Assembly: GCA_964489425.1 (NCBI GenBank)
Contig: CAZAYP010000020.1
Coordinates: 1-64,000 of the forward strand
From: CAZAYP01 sp964489425 [NCBI: uncultured Verrucomicrobiota bacterium]
GTDB taxonomy: Bacteria > Verrucomicrobiota > Kiritimatiellia > RZYC01
DNA length: 64,000 bases
Direction of reading: 5' to 3'
The notes below the pieces were generated by a model. That model ran no database searches. It saw only the letters and a program-made list of their open reading frames with translations, and was not told where the DNA came from. The translations under genes were made by a program, and so were the position numbers. Below, piece by piece: positions 26,801 through 35,781 of this stretch; position 1 is the first letter of the stretch, and every line of letters begins with the position of its first letter.

Positions 26801-29736
26801 GCGAGATCGGCGACGAGGTTCGTGGGCACCAGGGCGTTATCGCCAGCGTCGATGCAGGGCGAAGCCGCTTGCAGCCGGAAGTCGCCGTTGGCGGGGTCCG
26901 CGAACAGCGCGTTGCCGATGATGTTGCCGTTCACGCCGGTGCGCACGCCGAAGTCCCTGTATTGGGTGTTCACGAAGCCCAGGCAGGAGTTGCGGACATT
27001 GATATTTTCCAGGCCATAAATGTCGCCGATGCCGTTGCCCCACGCCACGCAGTTCACCAACGAACCGCCGCTGACTCCCGTGCCATTGGCATAGATCGTG
27101 CAGTTGACCAGGGGCGTATAGACGGCCGCGCCGCCAAAGAAGCCCGCCGAGTTCCCGACGATCAGGCAGTTGTTGGCCACGCTTTCGTTGACGCCCCCGC
27201 CTGACAACCCTTGGGCCGCGTTATACATAATCGAGCAGGAATCCACCGTGCTCCAGCGCACCCCGCCGCCATTGCGCCCGGCCTGGTTGCCCGTCAGGTT
27301 GCAGCGGACCAGGTGGCTCACCATGCCGCCGCCGCCGCTGTCCGTGACGTAATTGCCGAGCAGTTGGCTGTTGTACACCGTGCCGCCGGACACCCCGCCC
27401 CCGGACACCGCCTGGTTGCCGCTGATGATGCAATTGGTGACCACGGCATCGGCACCCATGCCCGCGAAACCGCCGCCCCAGGCATTGACCACCGCCCCAC
27501 TGGTCAGCGTGAAGCCCGCCAGCAGCCCCGTCTCGATGGCCACGGGCCGGACGCCGCCAGCCCCGGCAATGGTGGTGAACAGCGGCCCGTTGACGGACCG
27601 GACCGAGATGTTGTTGGTGATCGCCACGCGGTTGGTGGCGCCGCCCATGAGGATCCCGCCGCCGACGTTGTACAGGCCGTTGCTGACCCAGACCGCGCCG
27701 CCGGGTCGCGAGATGTCCAGCGCCGCCTGGATGGTGCGCTTGGCCGTGGCCCAGGTCCGGCCGATGGCGGCGTCGTTGCCGCTCGGCGCCGTGTAGGCGA
27801 TGTTGGGGTAGATGTAGTACGTGAGGGTGACCGTGGCCGCGGGGTCGTAGAACGTGTCGCCCGCCTGGTTGGCGTACACGGTCACCGTGCCGGGCCCGCT
27901 GAAGCTGAGGTTCGTGCCGCCGGTCAACGTGCCCACCCCGCCGGGCGCCAGCGTGTACACCACCGGGTTGCCCGAGCCGCCGCCCTGGCCGCGCAACTGC
28001 GCAAGGTCGTTGGTGATGAACAAGGTGCCGTCGGCGGGCGCGTAGTTGGTGATGGCCTGCGGCATCCGCGCAATCGTCAGCACGGTGCGGTTGATGGAGG
28101 TCCAGTTGACGGTGTTGACCACGCCGGTGACCGCGTAGGCGCCGAGCGCCGAGGGCGGCGTCGCGCTGCCGTTGTACGTGACCGTCACCGGGTTGGTGTG
28201 CTGGGAAACGGCGGTCACCGCCTTGGGGTTGCCGTCGTAGGCCTGGTTGGTGTTCGAGAAGAAAATGGTGTCCCAGCCCTGGCCGATTTCGAGGCGGACG
28301 CTCACCAGTTGCGGCGAGTTGGTCGCCTCGGGCGAGGTGATGACGTTGGTCGCATAATAGGTGCCCGGTTCGAGCGACCAGTTGGTCATCGCGACGCCGT
28401 ACCAGGCCTGGCCGCCGGCGGCCACCGTGCCGGTGCCATTGAAGGTGGACAGGAACGCCGGGCCGGGGTAACGGGTTTCCGTGGTGTATGCGAAAGCCGC
28501 CGCGCCGGCGTTGGACACCTGCAGCATGGCCAGCCGGCTCGAGCCCAGCTGGTACCGGGTCCGGATGACCACCTGGCTGGCGGAAAGGACCATGGCCCCG
28601 TATTTCGGCAGCGCCGTGCGTGTGGCGACCCGATTGGCCGATATCCCGCCAGCCTCCGTGAACGTCCCGCCCGCGAACAAGTTCGTGCCTCCGAGTCCCA
28701 GCGCGTTCACCGCGTTGTTCATGCCGCTGTCGAGGTTGGTCCACGTGTCGCCATCCCACACCGCGATGTTGTTCGCGCCAGCACCGCCGGCGGTCGTGAA
28801 AGCGCCGCCGGCATACAAATAAGGCCCGTCGCAAAGCAACGTGCCGACAGACTCAAAGCCGGTGCCCACGCCGGCACCCAGGGCTGCCCACGCCGTGCCG
28901 TCCCATTGGGCGACATTGTTGACCGTGACGCCGCCCGCGTTGGTGATCATGCCACCCACGTAGAGGTTCCGCCCGTCGTGCGCCAGGGTCGCGACCCACC
29001 ACCCGTCCACGCCGGTGCCGAGATTGGTCCAGGTCGCGCCGTTCCACATGGCGATGTTGTTGATCGTCACCCCGCCGGCGTTCGTGACGTAGCTGCCGGC
29101 CGCATACAAGTTCACGCCGTCGTGTGCCAGCGCGCCCAGGCCGTAGCCGCCCTGGATGCCGCTGCCGAGGTTGGTCCAGGTCGTGCCGTTCCACTTGGCG
29201 ATGTTCACGACTGTGACGCCGCCGGCGTTGGTGAAGTCGCCGGCCACGTAGAGGTCCGCGCCGTTGCGCACCATGGCGTATATCTGATATCCGCTCACGC
29301 CACCACCCACGGCCGACCACGCGGAGCCGTCCCATTGCGCCACTAACCCGACCGGCACACCGGCCGCGGTGGTGAAACGACCGGCCGCATACAGACGTGA
29401 GCCATCATGCACCAGCGCATTCACGTTGTTATCCAACCCGTCGCCCAGGTTGGTCCAGGCCGCGCCGTCCCAGCCCGCCATCCGGTTGGCAATCACCCCG
29501 CCGGCCATGCTGAACGCGCCGCCGGCGTACAGGTACGTCCCGTCGCTGGCCAGCGCGCTGACGTTATCATCCACGCCAGCGCCCAGGTTCGTCCAGGCAT
29601 TGGCGGCTACACTGCCAGCGGCTGTGCCCAGCCAGATGACGGTGGCCGTTACCGCCAGCGCGGTCCTGCCAATCCGCACCGCACATGTGTTGACCATGCC
29701 TGATGCCACAACCCGCCTAACAAGAGCAGTCATCAT
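23803..29736 (-). CDS. giant exported mosaic: propeller, beta-helix and RCC1 repeats (1977 aa)
   Basis: Start ATG 29736 or 29733 follows GGAGG. A signal anchor of about 45 aa ends near GSVAANA. Residues 48-385 hold about eight copies of a unit of the form LYAGGxFTxAGG-V-NNIAxWDGxxWTNLGxG, a beta-propeller. Residues 390-690 are Ig/MBG-like, with AITNYAPADG and GGGSGNPVV blocks that recur near the C-terminus. Residues 690-1040 form a pectate-lyase-type parallel beta-helix (CIISGNQAVSGGGVSGGTVY). Residues 1120-1400 hold about seven RCC1 repeats (LKSDGTIVAWGYNQFGECNV). The C-terminal 570 aa are beta-rich with autotransporter-like passenger features. No catalytic residues are evident. It is probably an extracellular binding protein. 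Head-to-head with the aldo/keto reductase gene. Confidence 0.75.
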   Translation of the reverse strand: MMTALVRRVVASGMVNTCAVRIGRTALAVTATVIWLGTAAGSVAANAWTNLGAGVDDNVSALASDGTYLYAGGAFSMAGGVIANRMAGWDGAAWTNLGDGLDNNVNALVHDGSRLYAAGRFTTAAGVPVGLVAQWDGSAWSAVGGGVSGYQIYAMVRNGADLYVAGDFTNAGGVTVVNIAKWNGTTWTNLGSGIQGGYGLGALAHDGVNLYAAGSYVTNAGGVTINNIAMWNGATWTNLGTGVDGWWVATLAHDGRNLYVGGMITNAGGVTVNNVAQWDGTAWAALGAGVGTGFESVGTLLCDGPYLYAGGAFTTAGGAGANNIAVWDGDTWTNLDSGMNNAVNALGLGGTNLFAGGTFTEAGGISANRVATRTALPKYGAMVLSASQVVIRTRYQLGSSRLAMLQVSNAGAAAFAYTTETRYPGPAFLSTFNGTGTVAAGGQAWYGVAMTNWSLEPGTYYATNVITSPEATNSPQLVSVRLEIGQGWDTIFFSNTNQAYDGNPKAVTAVSQHTNPVTVTYNGSATPPSALGAYAVTGVVNTVNWTSINRTVLTIARMPQAITNYAPADGTLFITNDLAQLRGQGGGSGNPVVYTLAPGGVGTLTGGTNLSFSGPGTVTVYANQAGDTFYDPAATVTLTYYIYPNIAYTAPSGNDAAIGRTWATAKRTIQAALDISRPGGAVWVSNGLYNVGGGILMGGATNRVAITNNISVRSVNGPLFTTIAGAGGVRPVAIETGLLAGFTLTSGAVVNAWGGGFAGMGADAVVTNCIISGNQAVSGGGVSGGTVYNSQLLGNYVTDSGGGGMVSHLVRCNLTGNQAGRNGGGVRWSTVDSCSIMYNAAQGLSGGGVNESVANNCLIVGNSAGFFGGAAVYTPLVNCTIYANGTGVSGGSLVNCVAWGNGIGDIYGLENINVRNSCLGFVNTQYRDFGVRTGVNGNIIGNALFADPANGDFRLQAASPCIDAGDNALVPTNLVADLAGNPRISGLRVDMGAYEYPLNVYYAARNGQTPVVPYASWSNAAANIPSLVVAATGVNDRVFFLGQGLYAEACTLTADNPLGATPGHLSIAPTGTVVAPYTALVGSNQSYVAFRGTRAYTQVVNRIALRQNLGLAMARAARRPISAGVDHTVAFKRDGAVVAWGDNSEGQCNVPPDQYFTAIQACARASAGLTVQGALAVWGHAAMFPLPVPNTGFADLYGGADATCMIGLKTDGSLAVWGSPQAGQENVPAPNNRFAAAAAGGNFCLGLKIDGTVVAWGSDGYGQCRVPSPNSGFVAVAAGSMHGLGLKTNGSIVGWGYNVVGQATPPSPNSGFVAIAAGGEHSLALKSDGTIVAWGYNQFGECNVPAPNTNFVAIAAGGNHSVGLKSDGTIVAWGASANGQCNVPPPNSGFGMTAVTEPLGLLVDGCRVWATNAVDLATSFYMTDLARATPALTVQNCGVLRTPNLSNRYPLRILNNGLLEWIGVDWWTNSTRRQAVTTVAPAPGGVLWAQGYANFEEGELSASSAPDASNAVVSVLQLTNGLSLVGGTTIGVTAGAVGGHLLVRGDATGLVASTVSSRVATNGDRWEAAVALAVSNAVIGSGADFDFSSGLALNGDARLALQIAASGYLDGTNGGLRDNQLLIDQLVMPAGSSILVGTNPNQRITLQLGAETELAGRTREITDTRPGQDVQTIRHAYAVRQGGGSLGLAMGSFFLSAGDRLVITSMTYDIETDLVTGLSESLARVQLSDGSVLELYQDETGAILPNFVPGPGDSSVLDSRTEGGMLYITVHEKLGSLQIGQYTVGLQTTYGFAGTVTSTVTFFNTSTVAGVTYAITNAAAWLALAPQGGTLAPTNAVAVRFSGQGTGLDAGAHVTTATVTASEAPGRLSYITVTMQVARAGQAITQFAPASGSRFMAGQAIALSAAGGGSGNPVVFTNLNLSGQWTAADTFVPAVPGVLRMTASQAGNSNYFGAATLTNSYMIISASQGWLLLLLEE

Positions 29737-29989
29737 TCGCCTCCATAATTGAACTGGGCCAGTCAAGCTTACCGCAGGTGTCACATGCATTCTCACGCCG
29801 TGGCAACCACCCGCATGAGATGGAACATGGCCGGAAAAATACTCAACCGGACAGGATCAGGCAATTGCGAAAAATGGGTATGAGATGGGTAGGGTAGGGC
29901 GCCAGGCTGCAACGGCTTGTCATCCGCGGCCCGATGCGCGATGATGGCCGAGGCTGGCAGGTACAAGAACCGGCCACCAGGAGCGAGAC

Positions 29990-31075
29990 ATGCTTTACAA
30001 GGAATATGGACGAACCGGGAAAAAGATATCGGTGATCAGTGCCGGCGGCATGCGCTTGCCGCAACCGGATCGTCCGGCCGAGGCGGTGGCCACCCTGCTG
30101 CGCGCGTACGAAAAAGGCGTTAATTATTTTGATACCGCGCCGATCTATTGCGATGACCGGAGCGAAAACATTGTCGGCCAGGCCATCCGGGACATGCAGC
30201 CGGGATCATTTTACGTCTCCAGCAAGTGCGCGGCTGCAGATGGGCCGGGCCTGCGCGCCGGCCTGGAACGCTCGCTGGCTCGATTGGGCCTCGCGCGCAT
30301 TCATTTTTTCCATGTGTGGTGCGTCATGACGCCCGATGACTGGGCCCAGCGCAAGGCGCAGGGGGCCGTGGCCGCGGCCATCCAGGCGCGCGCGGAAGGA
30401 TTGGTGGAACACCTCGCATTTTCAACCCACATGGCCGGCCGCGACATCCGGGGCGTGGTCGACGAGCATATCTTTGAGGGCATGACCGTGGGCTACTGTG
30501 CCATGAATTTCCCGTATCGCCAGGAGGGGGTGGACGCGGCCGCGGCGGCCGGCCTCGGGGTGGTGGCCATGAACCCGTTGGGCGGCGGATTGATCCCCGC
30601 CAACCCCAGGGTTTTCGATTTTCTGCGCGGGCCCCGGGATCCGGACGCGGTCACGGCCGCCCTGCGGTTCCTGGTGTCCCAACCCACGATTACGTCGGCC
30701 CTGGTGGGGTTCTCATCCCGCGCCCACGTGGACCAGGCCATGGCGGCGGTGGAGAATTTCGAGCCTTATCCCGCCCCCCACGTCGATCGCCTCAAGCAGC
30801 GCATCCGGGCCGACTTTGATCAGCTGTGCACCGGGTGCGGCTACTGTTTGCCGTGCCCCCAGCAGGTGCCGATTCCCCAATTCATGGATGTCTACAACGG
30901 GAAGATGCTGCAGGCCAATCGCGCGGACATCATGGCGCGTTTCCAGTGGCATTGGGATTTGAAGCCGGCGGTTGCCGGGGCTTGCATTAAGTGCGGGCAA
31001 TGCGAAGGTAAATGCACCCAGCACTTGCCGATCATGCGGCGCTTGGAACAGCTCAAGGAAGAGTACGCGGGATAA
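29990..31075 (+). CDS. aldo/keto reductase with C-terminal bis-4Fe-4S domain
   Basis: This 361-aa protein has AGGAG at a good distance from its ATG. Residues 1-270 form an aldo/keto reductase barrel: YGRTGKKISVISAGGMRLPQ, the tetrad candidates in NYFDTAPIY (Asp, Tyr), SSKCAA (Lys) and HFFHVW (His). Residues 275-361 contain two ferredoxin-type clusters, CTGCGYCLPCP and CIKCGQCEGKC. This combined architecture is a known family of putative oxidoreductases; the Fe-S centres probably pass electrons between NADPH or flavin partners and the substrate. The substrate is unknown. It is a single-gene unit, divergent from the mosaic gene. Confidence 0.85.
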   Translation: MLYKEYGRTGKKISVISAGGMRLPQPDRPAEAVATLLRAYEKGVNYFDTAPIYCDDRSENIVGQAIRDMQPGSFYVSSKCAAADGPGLRAGLERSLARLGLARIHFFHVWCVMTPDDWAQRKAQGAVAAAIQARAEGLVEHLAFSTHMAGRDIRGVVDEHIFEGMTVGYCAMNFPYRQEGVDAAAAAGLGVVAMNPLGGGLIPANPRVFDFLRGPRDPDAVTAALRFLVSQPTITSALVGFSSRAHVDQAMAAVENFEPYPAPHVDRLKQRIRADFDQLCTGCGYCLPCPQQVPIPQFMDVYNGKMLQANRADIMARFQWHWDLKPAVAGACIKCGQCEGKCTQHLPIMRRLEQLKEEYAG

Positions 31076-31124
31076 AAAAACATCCCCTCAGGGTCGCGCT
31101 GTTCGTTGCGCGACTCAGGGGATG
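31074..31124 (-). terminator. Rho-independent terminator of the 64-aa gene
   Basis: The arms CATCCCCTCAGGGTCGCGC (31081-31099) and GCGCGACTCAGGGGATG (31108-31124) pair almost fully around an 8-nt loop. On the minus strand the stem is followed by seven U (31080-31074). The stem also lies just after the plus-strand aldo/keto reductase stop and may act weakly in that direction. Confidence 0.8.
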
Positions 31125-31147
31125 CGGTGCCATGCTTACGCCCCGGG

Positions 31148-31342
31148 TCAGGCCATCACTTTGATATGCTTGATTCCGCGCTCGATATTGGATAGCACCT
31201 GGGCCTGGTACTGGATATTCCGCGCCAGCTCGGCGGTGCGGCGCCGGGCTTCCAGGGCGTACTGGGAGGTCGCCTTCTGGATCACGTCCTTGATCCGTTC
31301 GACGCCACCATCACAGGTCGCATAGTCTGTGCCGATTTGCAT
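31148..31342 (-). CDS. 64-aa orphan protein of unknown function
   Basis: This small gene has a near-perfect Shine-Dalgarno sequence (AAGGAGGT), its own terminator and palindromes upstream, so it looks real and well expressed. The product is almost entirely helical and amphipathic (DVIQKATSQYALEARRRTAE, LARNIQYQAQVLSNIERGI), has a single Cys at residue 10, and has no signal peptide or membrane segment. Its size and helical character would fit a small coiled-coil adaptor, regulator or structural subunit. I do not recognise a family. Confidence 0.65.
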   Translation of the reverse strand: MQIGTDYATCDGGVERIKDVIQKATSQYALEARRRTAELARNIQYQAQVLSNIERGIKHIKVMA

Positions 31343-31373
31343 ATCCTACCTCCTTCGTCCTTGAAGAATCTAC

Positions 31374-31414
31374 TTCACATCCATGTGAACTAGGATACGT
31401 CTGATACCTGTATC
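31374..31414. promoter_or_regulatory. two operator-like palindromes upstream of the 64-aa gene
   Basis: TTCACAT-CC-ATGTGAA is a 16-bp perfect inverted repeat at 31374-31389. GATAC-CT-GTATC is a 12-bp one at 31403-31414. They lie 32-72 bp upstream of the start at 31342, within promoter range. The cognate regulator is unknown. Confidence 0.45.
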
Positions 31415-31510
31415 GGCAGGCGGTCCGGCCGCTTTAAGCGGAAAACGCATCCGGGGCGGCCGCGGCAAAATGTTCTCTGCCGCGACGCAGCAGGGGCCGG
31501 CGGGCAAGCG

Positions 31511-33229
31511 TTACCCGACCGCGGGCTGCAAATCCTGCAGGCGCAGTTCCAGTTGGGACTGACCTTCGTATTCGTTGCGCACGAGGTGGAAGGCTGCATC
31601 CACCCGCATGCCGGCCGCCACCTTGACGTGCTGGGCCATGCCAAAGCCCATGGCTGGGAAGCTGTGGCCGTGCTGGTCGGCGAGGGTCAGGCGCAGATGC
31701 TCTTTGCCCACCACCCGCGGTTCCCCGGCCACCAGGGCTCCGCGCAGCGCCCAGACCGGGCGGGGATTGCCGAGCCCGTAAGGTTCCAGCCGTTGGATGG
31801 CGGACATCAGGGTGTCGTTGATTTCATCAAAGCCGACCCAGGCGTCCACGCGCTGGATGGGCGTCAGGTCGCGCTCCTGCAGGGTGGCGGCCGCCACCTC
31901 GTTAAATCGGCCGCGAAAATCGCCCCAGTGGGCGGCTTCCAACTGCACGCCGGCGGCCATGTGGTGGCCGCCCCATTTGAGCAGCAGCGGGGCGCACTGG
32001 TTGAGGTGCTCAATCATGCTGAACCCTTCGATGCTGCGGCAGGATCCACGGCCTTTGCCTTCGGTCAAATCCAAGGCGATGACGATGGCGGGGCGGTGGT
32101 ACTTGGACACCAGGCGGGCCGCGACAATGCCCACAACCCCCGGGTGCCAGTTTTCGCCGGCCACCACGAGCCCGTAATCCCGGCGGGCATCGTACCAGGA
32201 TTCGATCTGCTTCTGGGCCTGCAGGAAGGTGGCGGCTTCGATGGCCTGGCGTTCGTGGTTGGCGTCGTCCAGGGCCTGCGCCAGTTCGGCGGCCCGGTCA
32301 GGATCATGGGTCGTAAGCAGTTCCAGGGACGCCATGGCGTCATCGAGACGCCCGGCCGCGTTCAGGCGGGGCCCCAGGATGAACCCCACGTGGTAGGTGT
32401 CCAGCGGCGGCTTGACCCGGGCCACGCGCAGCAGCGCCTGCAAGCCGGCCAGGTTGGGCTGGTTCAGCTTCTCCAGGCCGCGCGCCGCGAGGATGCGGTT
32501 CTCGTGCGTCAGGGGCACAATATCGCAGATGGTGCCCAGGGCCACCCAGTCGAGGTGTTCGCGCAGGTCAAAGTCATGGCCGGGGCGTTGGTCTGCCCGG
32601 GCCTGCTTTACCAGGGCGTGGCAGAGCTTGAACGCCACGCCGACCCCGGAGAGGTTGGCGGTGGCCGGGTGCGGGTTGCGCTTGGGATTGATGAGCGCAT
32701 CCGCCGGCGCGACCTCATCCGGCTCGTGGTGATCGGTGACGATCAGCTTCACGCGCGCATCGCGCAAATAGCGGGCCGCCTCGCCGGAATTGGTGCCGCA
32801 ATCCACCGTGATCACCAGGCGGGGCTGGCACTGCTCGATGCAGCGCTTGACCGCGTCCGTGCCCAGCCCATAGCCTTCTTCCAGGCGGCTGGGAATGAAC
32901 GGCGTGACCCGGGCCGCGCCGCAGGCGCGCAGCGCCGTGGTCAGCAGCGCGGTGGCGGTGACGCCGTCCACATCGTAATCCCCGTACACGGCGATGGAAT
33001 CCTGCTGCTCGATGGCCTGGCGGATCAGGCGGGTGGCCTCGTCGACGCCGGCAAGTTCGCTGGGATCGCGCAGGTCCGCCAACCGGGGATTCATCCACTG
33101 CCGGACTTCGTCGGCCGTGTTTATGCCCCGGCCGGCCAGGACCGCGGCCATGGGGCGGGGCAGGCCGCACTCTTGTTGCAGGCGCTCGGTGCCGGCCGGA
33201 TCAGCCGCGACCGTCTGCCATTTCTTCAT
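31511..33229 (-). CDS. recJ: single-stranded-DNA-specific exonuclease RecJ
   Basis: This 572-aa protein is a DHH-family 5'-3' ssDNA exonuclease of recombination, mismatch and base-excision repair. Motif I is IAVYGDYDVDGVTATALL, followed by VITVDCGTNS and the signature VTDHHEPD. GPRLNAAGRLDDA holds later conserved catalytic residues. DHHA1 (residues about 330-460, KGRGSCRSIEGFSMIEHLN and WGGHHMAAGVQLE) and a C-terminal OB domain follow. The length matches RecJ. Its ATG overlaps the secDF stop by 4 nt, so expression is coupled to the export genes, a linkage also seen elsewhere. Confidence 0.93.
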   Translation of the reverse strand: MKKWQTVAADPAGTERLQQECGLPRPMAAVLAGRGINTADEVRQWMNPRLADLRDPSELAGVDEATRLIRQAIEQQDSIAVYGDYDVDGVTATALLTTALRACGAARVTPFIPSRLEEGYGLGTDAVKRCIEQCQPRLVITVDCGTNSGEAARYLRDARVKLIVTDHHEPDEVAPADALINPKRNPHPATANLSGVGVAFKLCHALVKQARADQRPGHDFDLREHLDWVALGTICDIVPLTHENRILAARGLEKLNQPNLAGLQALLRVARVKPPLDTYHVGFILGPRLNAAGRLDDAMASLELLTTHDPDRAAELAQALDDANHERQAIEAATFLQAQKQIESWYDARRDYGLVVAGENWHPGVVGIVAARLVSKYHRPAIVIALDLTEGKGRGSCRSIEGFSMIEHLNQCAPLLLKWGGHHMAAGVQLEAAHWGDFRGRFNEVAAATLQERDLTPIQRVDAWVGFDEINDTLMSAIQRLEPYGLGNPRPVWALRGALVAGEPRVVGKEHLRLTLADQHGHSFPAMGFGMAQHVKVAAGMRVDAAFHLVRNEYEGQSQLELRLQDLQPAVG

Positions 33230-35727
33230 TCCGCCTTGGGCTTCTCACGATGCCAGGCCAGGGTGACCGGGGTGGCAATGAACACCGTGGAGTAGGTACC
33301 AGCGATCAGGCCGATGACCAGGGTGAGCGCGAAATCAAAGATCACCCCGCCGCCAAACAGGAGCAGAACAAGCACGGAGAGCAGGGTGGTGACCGTGGTC
33401 AGGATCGTGCGGCTCAGGGTCTGGTTGATGCTCAAGTTGCAAATGTCTTTGTATGATTTGCCCTTGTAAAGTTTAAGATCCTCGCGGATCCGGTCAAAAA
33501 TGACAATCGTGTCGTTGGCCGAGTAACCCACGATGGTCAGCAAGGCCGCCACCACCGGAAGGTTGATTTGCCGGCCCAGCAGGCAGAACACGCCCGCAGT
33601 CACCAGCACATCGTGGACCAAGGCGACGATCGTGCCCACGGCGAACGAGAACTCGAACCGGAAGGACAGGTACACGATCATGCCGACCCATGCCCAGATG
33701 AAGGCCCAGATCGCCTTGCGCCGCAGTTCCTCGCCAACCTGCCCGCGCACCTGGTCCTCTTTCAGGATTTTAAAACCAGCTTCAGTAAACGCTGTGGAGA
33801 GCACCTGCTTGGCGGCTTCGTCGTCGTTTTCGCCCACGCGCACGTCCAGGAATTCTTTGGCGCTGCCGATCTCGCCCATTTCGCGCTGGTACTGGATGGT
33901 GGCGTCGATCTTGGCCCCTTGCAACGCATCCCGCACCTGTTCCACCGGCACTTTCTGGTCAAAGCTTAGCAGCAGCGAGGTGCCGCCCATGAAGTCGACG
34001 CCCATGTTTTTCTGGTAACCTTCATAGAAGAAGGCGGCTCCGGTGCCGAGGATGATCACCAGGGAGACAATGATCGCCGGGAATTTCAGCCGCAAGAAAT
34101 CGATGCTGGTGGGCTTGATCAACTGGGTCATGTGCAGGCTCTTCAAGTTGAACTTGCGCACCATAACCTCAAAGAACAGGCGCGTGTAGATCAGCACCAC
34201 GATCATGCTGATGATGATACCGGCGGTCAGGGTCACCGCATAACCGCGGATTGGGCCAGTGCCGAGGATGAACAGGATGACTGCCGTGATGATCGTTGTA
34301 AGGTTGGAGTCAAAGATGGCGCTGAATGCGCGTTCGTAGCCGGCCCCGATGGCAGCCCCGATCGTCTTGCCGGCCCGCATTTCCTCGCGGATACGCTCAT
34401 AAATAATCACGTTGGCGTCCACGGCCATACCGACTGACAAAATGATACCTGCAATACCCGGCATGGTCAGCGTGGGCAGCCCGAACTGGCTCCCGCCAGA
34501 TGCCGTTGAACTGGTGAACAAGCCGAGGAACCCACCGGCCACGACCATGGCCAGCGGGAACAGAAGCGCCTCGGTCATCAGCGCAATGTCCGCCACGAAA
34601 CCCGCATACCGATAATACATGAACATAAACAGCATGACCACGATGATGGACCACAGGGCGGCGCGCGTGCCGCTGCGGATTGAGTCGCGGCCCAGGGTGG
34701 GGTCCACGGTGCTGGTCTGCACCACCTTGACGGGAACGGGCAGGGACCCGGACCGCAGCACGTTGGCCAGGCGCATGGCTTCCGGCACTTTGAACCGGCC
34801 GGAGATTTCCGCCTTGCCGCTGGGAATCTCCTCGCGGATCACCGGCGCAGAGTACAGGGTGCCGTCAAGGACGATCGCCAGTTGCCGGCCGAGATCGCTG
34901 TTGGGGTTCTTGACGCCCCGCGGCGCATAGCTGCGCGTGACGCTGGCAAACTTCTTGGCGCCCTTGGAATCAAACTCAATTTCCACGTTGGGCTGGTGGG
35001 TCATGGGGTTGTAATCCACGGCCGCGCTCTTGAGCGCGTCGCCGGTCAGTTGACGGCGGACTTCAACATAGTACGGCCGGTAGATTTCGCGGCCCACGGG
35101 GTCCAGGTCGCGCTCCAGCATGAACTCGCAGCCGGCGTGCGGCTCGAACCTGCGGATTTGCTCGCGCGCGGCCTGGTCCATTTTCTCGTCCGGCACGGCG
35201 GACCGATCGCGGACATAGTGCTCGCCGCCTTCGCCCACCTTGAAGCCGAATGGCGCCTTGCCGGCATCCAGGAGATCTTTGCCCCAGTCGGCACTTTTCT
35301 CGGCCACCAGCCGGAACTCGAGAAACGCGGCATCCTGGATCGAGCGGCGGGCTTGCTCGCGCTTTTCTTCATCAATACCCGGCAACTGGACAATGATGCG
35401 TTCCTGGTCGCGGTAGCTGGCGGAATAGATGACCGGCTCGGAGATGCCCAGGCCGTCCACGCGGTTGCGGATGACTTCCAAGGCCTGCTCGCGGCCTTGT
35501 TGCGCCATTTCCTTGATCCGGGTGGCAATCTCTTCGTCGGTCAGGCCGTCCTGCTGGGCCCGCATGTCTTTTTCGAGGGTCTGCGTGTCGATTTCCAGGA
35601 CAAAGCTGGTGCCGCCGCGCAGGTCCAAGCCCAGGGTGACCTTCTTGCTGGGCGGGTAAACCAAGGCCAGCGATGCGCAAACCATCAATGCCAGTATGAG
35701 CCATTTCCACAATGCATTCTTTTCCAT
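33226..35727 (-). CDS. secDF: fused protein translocase subunits SecD-SecF
   Basis: This 833-aa membrane protein joins SecD (about 1-520) and SecF (about 540-833), with 12 predicted membrane segments and two large periplasmic P1-type domains. Motifs include LGLDLRGGTSFVLEID in the SecD part, the RND-type block MPGIAGIILSVGMAVDANVI with IYERIREEMRAG, and for SecF MGVDFMGGTSLLLSF and YSANDTIVIFDRIRED. SecDF uses the proton gradient to help the SecYEG channel complete export. The fusion also occurs in Firmicutes and Chlamydiae. It follows yajC in one operon, 54 nt apart, and is fitting in a genome with giant exported proteins. Confidence 0.95.
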   Translation of the reverse strand: MEKNALWKWLILALMVCASLALVYPPSKKVTLGLDLRGGTSFVLEIDTQTLEKDMRAQQDGLTDEEIATRIKEMAQQGREQALEVIRNRVDGLGISEPVIYSASYRDQERIIVQLPGIDEEKREQARRSIQDAAFLEFRLVAEKSADWGKDLLDAGKAPFGFKVGEGGEHYVRDRSAVPDEKMDQAAREQIRRFEPHAGCEFMLERDLDPVGREIYRPYYVEVRRQLTGDALKSAAVDYNPMTHQPNVEIEFDSKGAKKFASVTRSYAPRGVKNPNSDLGRQLAIVLDGTLYSAPVIREEIPSGKAEISGRFKVPEAMRLANVLRSGSLPVPVKVVQTSTVDPTLGRDSIRSGTRAALWSIIVVMLFMFMYYRYAGFVADIALMTEALLFPLAMVVAGGFLGLFTSSTASGGSQFGLPTLTMPGIAGIILSVGMAVDANVIIYERIREEMRAGKTIGAAIGAGYERAFSAIFDSNLTTIITAVILFILGTGPIRGYAVTLTAGIIISMIVVLIYTRLFFEVMVRKFNLKSLHMTQLIKPTSIDFLRLKFPAIIVSLVIILGTGAAFFYEGYQKNMGVDFMGGTSLLLSFDQKVPVEQVRDALQGAKIDATIQYQREMGEIGSAKEFLDVRVGENDDEAAKQVLSTAFTEAGFKILKEDQVRGQVGEELRRKAIWAFIWAWVGMIVYLSFRFEFSFAVGTIVALVHDVLVTAGVFCLLGRQINLPVVAALLTIVGYSANDTIVIFDRIREDLKLYKGKSYKDICNLSINQTLSRTILTTVTTLLSVLVLLLFGGGVIFDFALTLVIGLIAGTYSTVFIATPVTLAWHREKPKAE

Positions 35728-35781
35728 GTTCTGTCTTTCCCGTGTTATACGAAGCTGATTGTCTACCCGTGCCCGCGGACC

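Noticed and set aside
8593-29736. Type IX secretion, PEP-CTERM or LPXTG sorting signals on the giant proteins
   Set aside because: The C-termini were read and show none of the usual PEP, LPXTG or T9SS motifs; the export route beyond Sec is unknown.
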